From: Macrotis lagotis
Lineage: Eukaryota > Chordata > Mammalia > Peramelemorphia > Peramelidae
Length of the DNA: 64,000 nucleotides
Reading direction: 5' to 3'
Assembly (NCBI RefSeq): GCF_037893015.1
Contig: NC_133666.1
Span: 2,695,467-2,759,466, forward strand
Part shown: piece after piece, positions 44,108-55,398 of the stretch
How positions within the stretch are numbered: the stretch's first letter is position 1
How the letters are laid out: every line of letters starts with the position of its first letter
The notes under the pieces: model-generated
What the model was told of the DNA's origin: nothing
Database searches by the model: none
The model's input: only the letters and a program-made list of their open reading frames with translations
Program-made: the position numbers and the translations under genes

Positions 44108-45424
44108 AAGTTAATCTTTTTAAAAGAATATTAGTTTCTTTTATAAAGGAGTATCTTTGTTGTCTTAGGAAAATGGCAGTAGGACAATTGGAAAGGGTGG
44201 GGGTGGAGGTGGGGTGGGACACAAACTTCTCAGGAAGCTACCTTTTAGAATGGTTCATCCTGGATCTTTCACAACCCAGATGAACACCCTATTCATTCCC
44301 ATCCTATGCAGGATGGCTGAGGTGTTTGAGGTCAGGATATGAATGAATTAATTCCCAAACCCCCACAGTGTTCTCCAGGCAGCAGCAGCTCTTTCCATGT
44401 ACACCATTGTTCCCATGAGGGAAAGATCAGGTTGAATTGTAGGCCATCTTCAAACCACTTGCCAGGTATGTTAGAGTAGACTCTTTTTCATGTTTGGGTT
44501 GGCCTAACTGACCAATCTGCTTCTGAGCCACACAATTATCTTTCCAGTTACTACTTTCCTTCATTTTTCAAAAGGGAGCTGTGGAAATACAATTGAACCC
44601 AGGCCATTCTTACAAAGGAGGGTTCTGGCTTCTCCTGACCATGGGACATTTTGTGTAATGGAAGAAGAGAACAGGTGACCTGGGTTCCTTTGAAGTCCAG
44701 ATGCTACAAGGCCTCTGATCCTCACTGAGATCCCAGAAGGCAGACTTGAACTTATTTCAGTGTTGAGCTCAGGGAGTATTCCCATTCATACCAGGGGTTT
44801 TAGACCAGAAGGGATTCTACAAAACAGTCCACCAATAAAAATGACTGAATTATGAGGGATTGGGGAGGGAATGAAAAGGAGCTGGGCAATTAAGGAAAGC
44901 ACCAGAGAATTCTTTAAAGGGGCTACCACCAGATTTGGCATTTCCAGGATTTTCCAAGATTCTTTTATTCTTTCTTAGTAGATTCATAGGCTACCTGAGG
45001 GTCTTCTGTTCTATGCCAAGCCTTCTGCTCCCAGACCTGCTGTGTACACCACTCAGGGTTCACAACTGTTTGGAGGCAGGGTATGCACTCTTGCTTGGGG
45101 TCCTATTCCTTTCTCCTCTCCCAGTCACAGGCAGGGAGAAATTAGACATCATCCAGGCAAGGCTGGTTCTCCCAGCAGGGGTCAGTGTGGGAGTACTGGA
45201 CAAGAAGTTCAATCTAGAGCAGAACTAGCCTGGTGGAAGGGAATATGAAGAGGGTTTTTCAGGATCTCTTCACTGTGGAACACAAGAGATGAATCTCAAG
45301 TTTCTCACACAGATGGGAGCCCCATGCTTCCCTTCCTCCAAATGGCACCACTTGGAACCTTAATTTGCAAAGGCAGTTCAGATACTTGAGTAGTGGCCAA
45401 CACAGGTACTTGTAACTCTTGGAG
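44108..45424. other. No gene seen
   Basis: Non-coding sequence without a clear repeat. The open frames here (the longest is 97 codons at 44935-45228) match no family that I know. Confidence 0.4.
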
Positions 45425-45805
45425 AAATTACCCTAGCACTGAACTGAGTGAAGATGAACTGGGTTCAAATTCCACTTGTAACACTTACTAGCTAGACCCC
45501 AGGTAAATCACTTTCTCATATGTAAAATGGGGGTAATGCCAACCTTGAAAAGGAATGTGGCATAGTGCATGGAAAGCTAGACTTGGACTCCAGGAGAACT
45601 GGGTTCAAGTTCTGCCTTAAACCCTAGATGCTCCCAGAAAACTCTCTAAGATTCTAAGTTATAGATGACTAGCCAATCTACATCAGGTGAGGGAATTTCC
45701 ACACTAATACTTCTGGATCCCCCTCCACCCCCAAATCACCTACCTCACAGGGTTGCTGGGGGGGGGGGGTAGGTGAAAAAGATATAAAGTGCTTTGCAAG
45801 GTTTT
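45425..45805 (+). mobile_element. Two overlapping MIR elements
   Basis: One MIR has 'gggttcaaattccacttgtaacacttactagct' and 'atatgtaaaatgggggtaat' (45455-45540). A second starts 'ggaatgtggcatagtgcatggaaag' at 45550. The MIR 3' part 'cctacctcacagggttgctg..aaagtgctttgcaag' follows at 45738-45800. Either the second inserted in the first or two copies abut. Confidence 0.65.
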
Positions 45806-46849
45806 TTTTTTTATATAATTTGTGCCCCATTATATCAAAATTCATTCCGGGAGTCCCTTGGTCATCAACTTTATTTAGCTAACCCAGAAAATGAATATGC
45901 TGAAATTTTGCTTTGTGCTTCTGGTAAGCAAATCTCTTCCAGGCTATATAGCAGGTTGAATAAACCCATAACAGCAGTACTACTATCCCCACTTTTGGTC
46001 ATACTCAACCTTAATTTCTTCTCACATTCCATGAGAAAAATCAAATATTATATTTATGAGCCAATTATGTGAGCCAATCACAGGAGAGAGCTGAATTTGA
46101 AGATATATTGTAAAAATGAAGGCAATGGGTTAAAGGGAAATGTACTGGGAGTAAGAGAAAGAAGTAGAATAGGCCAAGGTATTTCATATAAAAGTTATTT
46201 CATGTAACTTTTGCAATGGTATGGAAGGGGGAAGGTGAGGGGGAATGAGGGAGTCTTCATTCTCATTGGAAATGGCTCAGAGAGGAAACAGCATACACAC
46301 TTGATAGGGCATAGATATCTAGAAGAAAAAGGAGAGAAGGGGACAGGGGGAGGGGAGGGGGGATTAGGGGATAGAAGAGTGGGTAGATCATAGGAAAGGA
46401 TAGTCAGAACACATTTTCTTTTTTACTTTTTGCAAGGGGCTGGAATTGGGTGGTCTGTCCAGACTATGGGGCTGGGTGGTTGCTGGGTCTCTGGGGTGGG
46501 ATGTGGGCTTGGGGCCTCTGGGCCCCAGGGCTGGTGCTCTGTCCACTGTGCCCTCAGCTGCTCCACAGCATTTTTGAAGAGGGACAGAGTGAAAGGAGAG
46601 AGAAAATAAAATAGATGGTAGTGGGGAGGAATGGATGGAGGGAGTTACAATCAGCAGCAGCAACTGTGGAAAAATATGGAAGTCACTTCCATGATGGACT
46701 TATGATAAAGAAAGTGATCCACCCTAGGCAGAACTGATGGTATCAGAACACAGACTGAAACACATGTTTTTTCCTCTTTCTTTTACTTTCTTTTTCATAA
46801 GGTTTTATATTTTTTGTGTGTGGGGGTGGGATTATGTTTACTCTTTTTT

Positions 46850-46995
46850 TTTTAAGGTTTTTGCAAGGCAAATGGGGTTAAGTAGCTTGCCCAAGGCCAC
46901 ACAGCTAGGTAATTATTGTGTGAGACTGGATTTGAACTCAGGTACTCCTGACTCCAGGGCCAGTGCTTTATCCACTGCACCACCTAGCCGCCCCC
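46850..46995 (-). mobile_element. CORE-SINE at a reused target
   Basis: Full-length antisense copy flanked by TGTTTACTCTTTTTT at 46835-46849 and 46996-47010. Confidence 0.93.
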
Positions 46996-47007
46996 TGTTT
47001 ACTCTTT

Positions 47008-47126
47008 TTTAAAATTTATCTTTACAATTTTCCCCCCAATCTTACTTCCCTCCCCCCACCCCCCACGGAAAGCAATCTGTCAGTCTTTACTTTGTTTCCA
47101 TGTTGTACATTGATCCAAATTGAGTG
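47008..47126 (-). mobile_element. L1 3' UTR piece at the same target
   Basis: 'aaatttatctttacaattttccccccaatcttactt' to 'ttgatccaaattgag' is the antisense of an L1 3' end (compare 36000-36150 in sense). TGTTTACTCTT follows at 47127-47137, a third copy of the target. Confidence 0.75.
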
Positions 47127-47218
47127 TGTTTACTCTTAAACAAGAATATTTTAGTAATGTGTAAATAAAGAAAAATATTTGGGTACAAATAAAAAACATA
47201 AAAAAGAGAGATAAAGAG

Positions 47219-47221
<3 letters not shown>

Positions 47222-47278
<57 letters not shown>

Positions 47279-47292
47279 GAGAGAGAGAGGAG
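47222..47292. repeat. (GA)n microsatellite
   Basis: About 30 GA dinucleotides with one AAAGGG interruption. Confidence 0.97.
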
Positions 47293-47439
47293 AACTACTT
47301 TCTTTTCTTTATCTTAACTCCATTCCTTTCAGGGTCCTAGACCTGCCCCCCCCACAACAACCTATGTTCAATTCTCATTGGCCTTCCTCTCTCCCTTAGC
47401 TAATACCTGAGGAAGAGCTGATAAAAAAATAATTGAAAA

Positions 47440-47705
47440 GACTGCTGGAGCTTGAATGCAGATGGAAGTATACTAGTTTCCTCTTTATTTTTGTTGTTGA
47501 TCTGTGTGGTCTTTCACAATATGACCAATATGGAAAAATGTTTTGCCAAAATTGCACATCTCTGACCTATGTCAAATTAATACCATCTCAGGGAAGGAGA
47601 GGGGAGGGAGAAAGAGGATTTAAAAATCAAAAAAAAATTTAATGAATGTTAAAAATTGTTTTACCATGTAACTGGAAAAAAATAAAATATCATTTTAAAA
47701 AAGTA
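47440..47705 (+). mobile_element. L1 3' end with poly(A)
   Basis: 'ttctgaatg'-type L1 tail in sense: 'acaatatgaccaatatggaaaaatgttttgc', 'gggaaggagaggggagggag' and 'gaatgttaaaaattgttttaccatgtaactgg', ending 'aataaaatatcattttaaaa'. Confidence 0.6.
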
Positions 47706-48329
47706 AATGAAAATTCATTCTAAAAAAAACAAAAAACCCTAATTATATGAGCCAATGTTAGCAAACACCTGGGTCATCATCCACGTCAACTGCCTTGGAT
47801 CCTGGGCAGACTGGGGTGGTCTACATGATGTTCCCTAAAGTAGACCTCTAGGTTACAGCTAACTTTTTGCTTTCTAAGAATGGAGGATTCCTTCCTGTGT
47901 CAAAGGTTGCAGGGATCAAGATGGATGCGGATTAAGAAAAGGTCATTGGATTTGGCAAAGAGGACTTGCTTGATAATTTTTGAGAGAGCAATTTAAATGG
48001 AATGAGGAGGGTAAACAGCAGATTAGGAGGATTAAGAAGGGAGCTAGAAGGAAAGGCCCCTGTTTTGGATACTTTTCTCAAGGAGTTTAGAAACAAGGTA
48101 AGGAGAGAAAGGGGATGACAGTGAGAGGGGTGGCAAGTATCAAAGGAAGGTTTTTTGTGGATGAAGGAGACATAGATAGCTTTGTAGGCAGCAGGCCAAG
48201 AGAGGAGGAGACTGAAGATAAGCAATAATGGCAATCTGCTGGGATCACTTATTTCTGTAGAGGGGTTTTTCCTGTCAGACACTGTATACTTGGATAAATT
48301 CTGTCAATGCAAAAGCTCAATTTCCGGCA

Positions 48330-48765
48330 ACCAAAATGATTTATCCTTTGCATCTGCTTCTCTCATCTGGTTAGGAATTCACTCTCTAACCATAGCTGTT
48401 AATGACATACATGCTTCTCTGTTTTTTTTTAACATGAGCGTTAATATTTAGGTCATGTGTCCATTCTGAATTTATTGAGAAATATGGTGAATTTATTGAG
48501 AAATATGGTATATTTCTTGCTCTAACGTAAGTTTGGAAACTCAATTTTGGCCAGACTGCTTTGCACTTTTACTAATGGTTTTAATTAAATGGAAATTTCT
48601 TTCCTAGATAATTTTTTGTTTATTAAAGTGGTTTTTTTTGTCTAGTCTCTTCATTAATCTTTCCTATTTTTAACCAGCACCAAATGATTTTGCTAATCTA
48701 GTCTGGAGTCTAGAAGTACTATTTCCCACCCCCCCCTCCCTTCCTTATTCCTACTGAAAACTGCA
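48330..48765 (-). mobile_element. L1 ORF2 fragment
   Basis: 'cattctgaatttattgagaaatatggt', 'ttggccagactgctttgcacttttac' and 'tttttaaccagcaccaaatgattttgc' correspond to the antisense of the ORF2 C-terminal third. Confidence 0.6.
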
Positions 48766-49719
48766 AAATTATGGCCAACTTTGGCCCCAGGAAAGAGCTA
48801 TGGAGACTCCACCTCCTTCTTAGCAGAAATAGGGAGGAAATGGGTGTGGGCCACAGTATATGTTACCCTTTTTACTATTTTATTACAAAAAGGGGAAGGG
48901 GAACACAGTGCAAGTAGAGGTCATATAAAAATCAAAGATTAAAAGACAAAAATATACAGAATGGTACCCAGAAAACACATGGCTTAACTGATATTCTGCA
49001 ATGCAATCATTTTATAGTTCATTAAGGTGTAGCCTCAAAAGTGAGATTAAAAAAGGAGGGGGGGAGGACAAAAACCAGTGCTCAAATTAATGGCGGCAAT
49101 ATCAAATTCAAAGGAAGAGCTTCGGACTAGTAACTGGAGTTCAGAATCAAACCTTACTGATCGAAGTCCTTTGAATTTGGTCACTTATGACTACTTAAGT
49201 CCAAGTTTTTGTTCTATTGTTTTAATTGAAGTTTTTTGTTTTTCCAATTATATGCAATGGTAGTTTGTCAATATTCTTCCATTTACTAACTTATGAGTTC
49301 CCCATTTTTCTACACCCTCCCTTCCCTCCTGCCTCTCCATGGGAGCAGTCTGGTAAAAGCTGTATATGCAGAATTCTATTTAACATATTTCCATAGTAGT
49401 CATGATTTAAAAGAGGAAATAGAAGGAATGGAACAGAAAAAAAAGAGGAGAAAGGAAGGAGAAATATAAAAAAAGTTTTTAAAAAGCTAAGAAGAGTATG
49501 CATTCAGACTCTAGATTCTTCTGTGGATGTGGATAGCATTGTTCATAGCAGGTCTCTCAGGAATGGCCTTGATCTCTGATCTGCTGAGAGGAGCTGCATC
49601 CATCAGTTGATCATCTCACACTGTTATTAATGGGGATAATTTTCTCCTGATTCTATTCAGTTCACTCAGCATCAATTCATCTTAAATCTTTTCATGCTTC
49701 TTTAAAGTTTTTGATTCCA

Positions 49720-49905
49720 TTTTTAAAAAAAGATTTTGAGTTTTACAATTTTTCTTCTAATCTCACTTTCTTACCCCCACCCCCCCCACAGAAGGCAGTC
49801 TTCCCACTGTCTCCATGGTATTCATTGATTCAGATTGAATGAGAGAGAAATCATATCCTTAAGGAAGCAACAAAGTATGAGCAAGATCAGACAATAAGAT
49901 TTGAT
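49720..49905 (-). mobile_element. L1 3' UTR fragment
   Basis: 'gagttttacaatttttcttctaatctcac', 'acagaaggcagtcttcccactgtctcc' and 'attgattcagattgaatgagagagaaatcatatccttaagg' are the antisense L1 3' UTR, as at 47008. Confidence 0.7.
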
Positions 49906-49999
49906 TCCATTTTTACTAAGTATTTATACACCTAGTATATACAAAACCATTGGAAAGGCTTCTCATCTTCAAACTTCTAATCCAGCATATCAGATGACA

Positions 50000-50370
50000 T
50001 AGGGGAAAGGATGTTTTATTTTGAAATCAGAACACCTGTGTTCAGGCCCAAGGCTCTGCTACTTACTGGCTATAAATGGAGGTAACCCCCCCCCCCCCAT
50101 CTACTTCAAAGATTTTTTTGAAGATTTTAAACAAATGTGAGCTATTTTTACTCTGAAGTCTTTGCTTTAAGTTTAGGGAAAAGGGAATTCATTCCCTGCC
50201 TGGTCCACCTGTGGGCAGTTAATGAATCTCTTCCTGATAACTGAAATGAAGTTGGCCTCTAATTGCTCCCTAATAAGACTCAAGGGTAGTGGACTATCTT
50301 ATCTAAACTTAATACATCCTCCAGAGACTAGAATAGTGCTTTGTACACAGTAAGCACTGAAACTTTGCTT
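50000..50370 (+). mobile_element. MIR and L2 remnants
   Basis: 'gtgttcaggcccaaggctctgctacttactggctataaatgg' is a MIR middle (50038-50085). 'agactagaatagtgctttgtacacagtaagcactga' is an L2-type end (50325-50360). Confidence 0.5.
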
Positions 50371-51532
50371 TAGATTTCTTTTCACACCCTAGAGACTACT
50401 GTGGCTTTATAAAACTATACAGAGAAAGTTCACTTTTCATGGGGACACATTCAAATGTTTGAAGTCCATTATATTTCATCACCACCTTCTTCTCCCCCAG
50501 ACTTCATCTGTAGGCTACTTCAGCTTTTAAGTCTGGAAGAATCTATTTACTTTTACTATATTGAACGGTCTCTGAGCTGGAAAAAACATCCTTGAGGAAT
50601 TTATGTCTGGTTTCTTAACATGAAAAGTTTCCAGGAGAAAAATGCTCTAAGATGCCAATGGAAAAATCAATCATAAAATAGTAATTACCTACAATGAATA
50701 CCATTTTTTCTTTTTTATATCAAGACATAGGGAAACAAATACAAATGTATCAGTACTTGGGTTTTTCTAACTGAAAGGCTGTTACTTCTTAACGTAGCAA
50801 CCAAAGAATTAAATTGAAACCAGTTTGCAGCAAGGGAAAGGAAGGTGGAATGATCACAACCCTTATCCCAAGGCCCTGAAAAGTTTCAGGGACTATCTTC
50901 CAAGTAAGGTAAGCAGGATGAGAGACCTTTAAAATGTCATAAGGACCAGCTGAATGTATGTAGAGTGCTTAGCCGAGAATAGCATAATAGTTATCTTTAT
51001 ATGTGAAAGGTTCTCAAGGAGATGCAGCTAGCAGTCACTGTAACCCAGATGGCTGAACTATGTTCTCCAGAAATGAAGGTCTTCAAGGAAAGACTGGCCT
51101 ACCAAATGGGAAGGAATATTTTAGAAGATATTAATGCTTCTTTAAAGGATTAGAGAAGTTCAGAATGTAGTACTGAAAAAGAGTTAGCAAGTCAGAGTTG
51201 GAAGGGAACAAGTAATGTAGTTAACCAAGAATTCTCTCAGGACTACTAGAGGTCATTCAGCCTCCAATAATAAGGAAAACTCCCTCATATGGTAGTCCAA
51301 TCCTTCTCCATAAAGACACTTCAGATTTTTTGATGCCATCATCGATCATGCTTCCCCCTCTCCACCCCCACATAACTTTTCTCTAAGGTCAATGTTTCCT
51401 TTAGTCTTTTTATGTCCTAGTGTTCATCTTCATGGCCATCTTCTGGACATCCTGAACTGAACATAATGCCTATGTGGCCAACCAGGGAAAAGAACAATTC
51501 TCATCTCCTTTATTTAAAACAGTATTTCTCTT
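50371..51532. other. No gene seen
   Basis: AT-rich sequence with no open frame above background and no clear repeat. Confidence 0.4.
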
Positions 51533-51668
51533 TTTTGGTTTTGGCAAGGAAATGGGGTTAAGTGACTTGCTGGAGGTCACACAGCTAGTGTAGTATTGTG
51601 TCCTAGGTCACATTTGAACTTGGGTCCTCCTGAGTACAGGACGGGTGCTCTACCCACTTTGTCACCCT
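51533..51668 (-). mobile_element. CORE-SINE, diverged
   Basis: Antisense copy: 'ttttggcaaggaaatggggttaagtgacttgc' to 'gctctacccactttgtcaccct'. More diverged than most copies here. Confidence 0.85.
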
Positions 51669-52458
51669 TGAAACACTATTAATGCTGTTGATGAATTTTT
51701 TAGCTTTTTTTGCTGATGGCTATTTTGAGCTGTGAAATCTCAAATTGTTTTTATGTGAATTGATGTGCAGTCAAGATACTGCCCCCTCCCCAATCTTGTA
51801 TTTCTGCAGCTAATTTCAACCATCTTGGTAGAAATCCATTGGTAGATCAATTCTTGGGGCAGTAGCATACCTCTCTTACAAATGAGAATACTAGAATCAG
51901 AGAGGGCAAGGGATTTGCTGATTTCCATGGTGATTGAGTATGATTAAGAATGTGCAACCAGGTGGTCTCCTGTCTGGCTGCAACTCCACAGTTTTTTTTC
52001 TATCATAATGCTTTTATTTCTTTAGGTTTTAAAAATGTACAAGAAACCTCTGCCAAACAGAAGTGGCCACCTGCCTTTTTGAGCCTTGTATTTTTACCCC
52101 ACATAAACATTAACTGGTGCCTTGACTTGTGTCAGTAAATAACCCCTCCTTTGTCCAAGCTTCTAGAGAAGTTACTACTGTACTAACAGTTTCCATCATC
52201 AAAGAAAATAGTTTATCTTAAAGCTCATGGGGGACACTGATGATTACATTATGAATAGAGAAAGCTTGGTTCTAAGCACGAGGAAATTTTTTTTTAATTA
52301 GAAAGTTCATATTTCAATTTGAATTCTTCCTTAGGAGTACAGATCTCATCAAAGCTGTCTGCCAAAGTTTATGGTTATATTATAGGTTATTTAAGAAAAT
52401 GAAATCAAAGTCTTCCCACCCCCTTACCTTGTGTTGTACTAGAATTAAAACTGCCTTG

Positions 52459-52616
52459 GGGGGGGGCAACTAGGTGGTGTGGTGGATAGAGGTCTGACCC
52501 TGGAATCTGGGGGACATCTGCTTATATCTGACCTCAGGCAGTAAATGAGTATGTGGTTATGTGATCTTTGGCAAGTGAGCTAAGTGCTTTGCTTTGTAAA
52601 AACTGAAAAAAAAAAG
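52459..52616 (+). mobile_element. CORE-SINE, diverged
   Basis: Sense copy from 'ggggggcaactaggtggtgtggtggatagagg' to 'gctttgctttgtaaaaactg' and an A-rich tail. Confidence 0.85.
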
Positions 52617-53349
52617 AGGGAAAACAGCCTAGGTACTGTAAATGATTTGTACATACTAACAGCCCTTGGTATGAAATTGTGGAACCACCAACATATTCAA
52701 TTATTCATAAAACCATTTTTACAGAAGCATCTCTGTCAGGTTGACATTTGGGTTTACCAAGCACTTTTCCTGTGGGTTATGCTTTGATTCTCAGCACAAT
52801 GTTAGGAGGATTAAGAATTGCATTTTATCAACTGAGTTAGTTCAGAAAACTATTCAATGAAGAGGTAGGATGTGAATTGAGGAGTCTTACTTCCAAATGA
52901 AATAGTCTTTGCACTGCATCTAAAGAATGTAAAGCATCAGCGGGAGTGGGAATTTTGCATCACTGAATCTTTGAGAGCAGAGTCCTTTTCGGTCTAACAG
53001 GTGTCCTAGTGCCAATACCTGGCCTCATTAATAAAGATGATAGAATCCTATGTTTCTTGGCCTCCAGGAGGCTAAGTGGGGCCCAAGGCATCCCCCCAAG
53101 AACAGCCCAGGCCACCAGGTGTTCCAAAGGAATCCATGACGAGTGAACTGTGTTTCCTCGCAGGGCCAGCAATAATGACTTCATAGACGTGGGTTCGGTG
53201 TCCTCGAGGGAGCTTCAGCCAGGCAGTCTGGCCATAAAAACTAAAGTTCGGTGGGAGCACGCCGTAGGTTAGGGACTGACTATATAAAAGGGTCCACGAG
53301 GGACGTGGTGCCACAAGCCCAGGAGATTTTTAAGGGGTACAGCGTGTAG
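52617..53349. other. F8A1 3' flank
   Basis: No canonical AATAAA is found on the minus strand within several hundred bases of the F8A1 stop; the first good one I see is at 52013-52018. 'gactatataaaagg' at 53278 is a TATA-like plus-strand motif with no gene attached. Two overlapping minus-strand frames (53314-53072 and 53184-52960) look like chance frames. Confidence 0.35.
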
Positions 53350-53534
53350 GTTAGGGAGTTATCGGTTAATTCCCTCGGCGGGATGGGGGTTCCCAGAGAA
53401 GGGAGAACGGGCTGCGTCTTCTGCCCAGGTCCTGGCTGACCACCGGACGGCAAAGAGGTGCCCGCTGTTCCCTGCAGGTCTCCGCTGTTTCCCGAGGCCG
53501 GGGGAGGGGAGGGGGGGGAGGGCCGGCCAGGGGC

Positions 53535-54647
53535 TCAGAGGCCCTGGCCCGAGGGCGCCGCCATCTCCTGGAGGATGAGGTGCAGCAGGTGGTTCTGGTC
53601 GGCGCTGAGCAGCGGCCAGAGCTCCCCCTGCAGCACTCGGACGGCGTCCAGGTCCTTCTCGTGGGCCGCCATGACCAGGGACTGCAGCAGGAGGAAGAGC
53701 TCCTCGGGCAGCGGGCAGCCGGCATCCTGGCCGTGGCCGTCAAAAGCCTCCCAGCAGTACTTCTCCAGGGTCTGAGCGTGCTCGGGCAGCAGCTTGGGCG
53801 GCGGCGGCTGCAGCAGGAGCAGCAGCAGCACGCGGGACACCTCGCACTGCACCAGCACGTCCAGGAAGGCGCCCGGCTGGCCGGGCCCGCCGGCCCTGGC
53901 CCCGGGGGGCGCGCTCCCGCCTGCGGGCGGCCCCGGCGCAGCGTCCCCGGCCGCGCGCTCCCGGGCCAGCAGCTGCATGCGCGTGAAGAGCTCCAGAGCG
54001 CCGTCGTAGTCGCGCGTCAGCAGCTTGCAGGAGGCGGCGTCGCCCAGCGCCAGCAGCGCCTCCAGCGGCAGCAGCGGCAGCTGCAGCTCGGCGGCGCGCT
54101 CGAAGTGCACGGCAGCCGGGCCCGGCTGCCAGAGCGCGCGCAGGGCGCCGGCCAGCTCCAGGCAGAGGCCGGCGGCCGCGGCCGGCTGGCCCAGCTCCAG
54201 GTGCAGGCGCACGGCGAAAGCGAAGCAGCTGGCGGCCGCCTGCAGCGGCTCGCCGTAGGCCGCGGCGCAGGCCAGGCGCAGGCGCGCCTCGCGCTCCTGC
54301 CGCAGGAAGAGGCGCGCCGCCTCGGTCAGCGCCAGCGCCTCGCCGGGCCCGTGGAAGAGCGTCTGGTGGCAGCGGGCCACGGCCAGCTGGCACCAGGCGG
54401 CGTAGGGCAGGCAATCCTGGGCCCGCAGCTCCTTGCCCAGCTGGCCGAACTGCTCGCCGGCCTCCGACACGTTGGGCTTGCGCAGGAAGCGCTTCCGCAG
54501 CTTGCTGGACACCAGCCGGTAGCGGGCCAGGAAGTCCCCGGCGTCGTGCCCGCCGCCGCCGCCGCCGCCGCCCGCGCCCGAGCCGCCAGTCCCCGAGGAG
54601 CCGCCGCCGCCGCCGCCGCCGCCAGCGCCCGAGCCGCCGCTCCCCGA

Positions 54648-54678
<31 letters not shown>

Positions 54679-54713
54679 ACGCTACTCAGGGAGCCCACCC
54701 CGGAGGCTGCCAT
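53535..54713 (-). CDS. F8A1: F8A1 / HAP40, huntingtin-associated protein
   Basis: HAP40 binds huntingtin tightly, stabilises it, and acts as a Rab5 effector that shifts early endosomes from microtubules to actin. The intact single exon encodes 392 residues (human about 371), from an ATG in a strong context (aaccATGG) to TGA at 53535. Residues 13-55 are a Gly/Ser/Ala tract coded by GCC/CCG repeats. The conserved core starts [20 protein letters not shown] (about 57-76), followed by [20 protein letters not shown] and [16 protein letters not shown]-like helical repeats run to about 250 and a Pro/Gly-rich linker to 282. The C-terminal helices include [33 protein letters not shown] and [11 protein letters not shown], ending PSGQGL. 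These match remembered human HAP40 almost word for word. The Gly tract is longer and the linker shorter than in human. The gene is intronless, as in human, where it lies in F8 intron 22 in reverse orientation. No F8 exon was recognised here. Confidence 0.97.
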
Positions 54714-54800
54714 GGTTGTCCTGGGTCCCCGTGCGCGGCGCCGCTGCCCGCGCGCGCTCCCGCGGCGTGACGTTGGCTCTCATTGGTCGGCGTCCCGCCG
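54714..54800 (-). promoter_or_regulatory. F8A1 core promoter: CCAAT box and CRE core
   Basis: On the minus strand CCAAT (54786-54782) lies about 70 bases before the ATG. It is followed at once by ACGTCA (54773-54768), the CRE core bound by CREB/ATF. No TATA box is seen. The spacing suits a short 5' UTR and a TATA-less CpG promoter. Confidence 0.6.
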
Positions 54801-54960
54801 GAGCGCTGCGGGCGCACGGACGCCGGCGTCCTCGGAGTCTGCGCAGAACGGCCGAGGTGGGAGGGCAAGCCCCTGCGAGGAGGCGAGCCGGAGGGTAGGG
54901 CTGGGCCGGCCGGCCCGAGGGGCAGGAGAAGCGGAAACGCGAGGCGGAGCCGGCGGAACC

Positions 54961-55141
54961 CGGCGGAACCCGGCGGAACCCGGAAGGGGCGGGCCCGGCG
55001 GAACCCGGAAGGGGCGGGCCCGGCGGAACCCGGAAGGGGCGGGCCCGGCGGAACCCGGAAGGGGCGGGCCCGGCGGAACCCGGAAGGGGCGGGCCCGGCG
55101 GAACCCGGAAGGGGCGGGCCCGCCGGAACCCGGAAGGGGCG
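54961..55141. repeat. 25-bp promoter tandem repeat, seven copies
   Basis: The unit CGGAACCCGGAAGGGGCGGG (plus CCCGG) repeats with a strict 25-base period: 'aagg' starts at 54984, 55009, 55034, 55059, 55084, 55109 and 55134. Every unit carries an ETS core (CCGGAAG) beside a GC box (GGGGCGGG). Copies are almost identical; only the last differs (CGCCGG for CGGCGG). The array lies 250-430 bases upstream of the F8A1 ATG. Confidence 0.95.
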
Positions 55142-55179
55142 GAGACGAGAGCCAGCGGACCCGAAGAAGAAGAAGGAGG

Positions 55180-55300
55180 GGCGGGGCGGGGCGGGGCGGG
55201 GCGGGAGGAGCTAGAGGGAAGTCGGAGGAAGGCAGCGGGGCCCGGGAGGGGGCGGGGCGGGGCCCGGGAGGGGGCGGGGCGGGGCGGGGCGGCGCTCGGG
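55180..55300. repeat. GGGGC/GGGAGGGGGC G-rich repeats
   Basis: (GGGGC) runs at 55180-55204 and 55268-55290, with 'gggcccgggagggggcggggc' occurring twice between them. Many G-tracts of three or more could form G-quadruplexes and add Sp1 sites. Confidence 0.85.
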
Positions 55301-55398
55301 GCGGGGGAGACGAGGAGGACCAAGGCCGCTACGGAGGGGCAGGAGGCGGCCGCGGCCTCGGGCCGGCTTCGGGCGGCTACCTCGAGGCCGCTCTCGGT

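Larger units (their letters stand above)
46090..47195 (+). mobile_element. 5'-truncated HAL1 3' UTR with nested insertions
   Basis: 'gggaaatgtactgggagtaagagaaag', 'aataggccaaggtatttcatat' and 'gcaatggtatggaaggggg' match the HAL1 3' UTR in sense. Only module A is present (46430-46563, antisense). Modules B and C are absent and the end is the shorter 'gggattatgtttactct..taaacaagaatattttagtaatg' with an A-rich tail. A SINE (46850-46995) and an L1 piece (47008-47126) sit in it. This is probably an older HAL1 subfamily. Confidence 0.7.

Noticed and set aside
53278-53288. Plus-strand TATA-like motif 'tatataaaagg' beyond the F8A1 stop
   Set aside because: No downstream exon, CpG support or open frame is visible, so a chance match is the simpler view.
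53740-54414. 224-codon second minus-strand frame within F8A1
   Set aside because: It is an overlapping Arg/Ala-rich shadow frame of the F8A1 coding sequence.
53580-54770. 396-codon plus-strand frame opposite F8A1
   Set aside because: It is a mirror of the GC-rich F8A1 exon. The Gln/Ala/Gly-rich product has no family, while the minus strand encodes clear HAP40.
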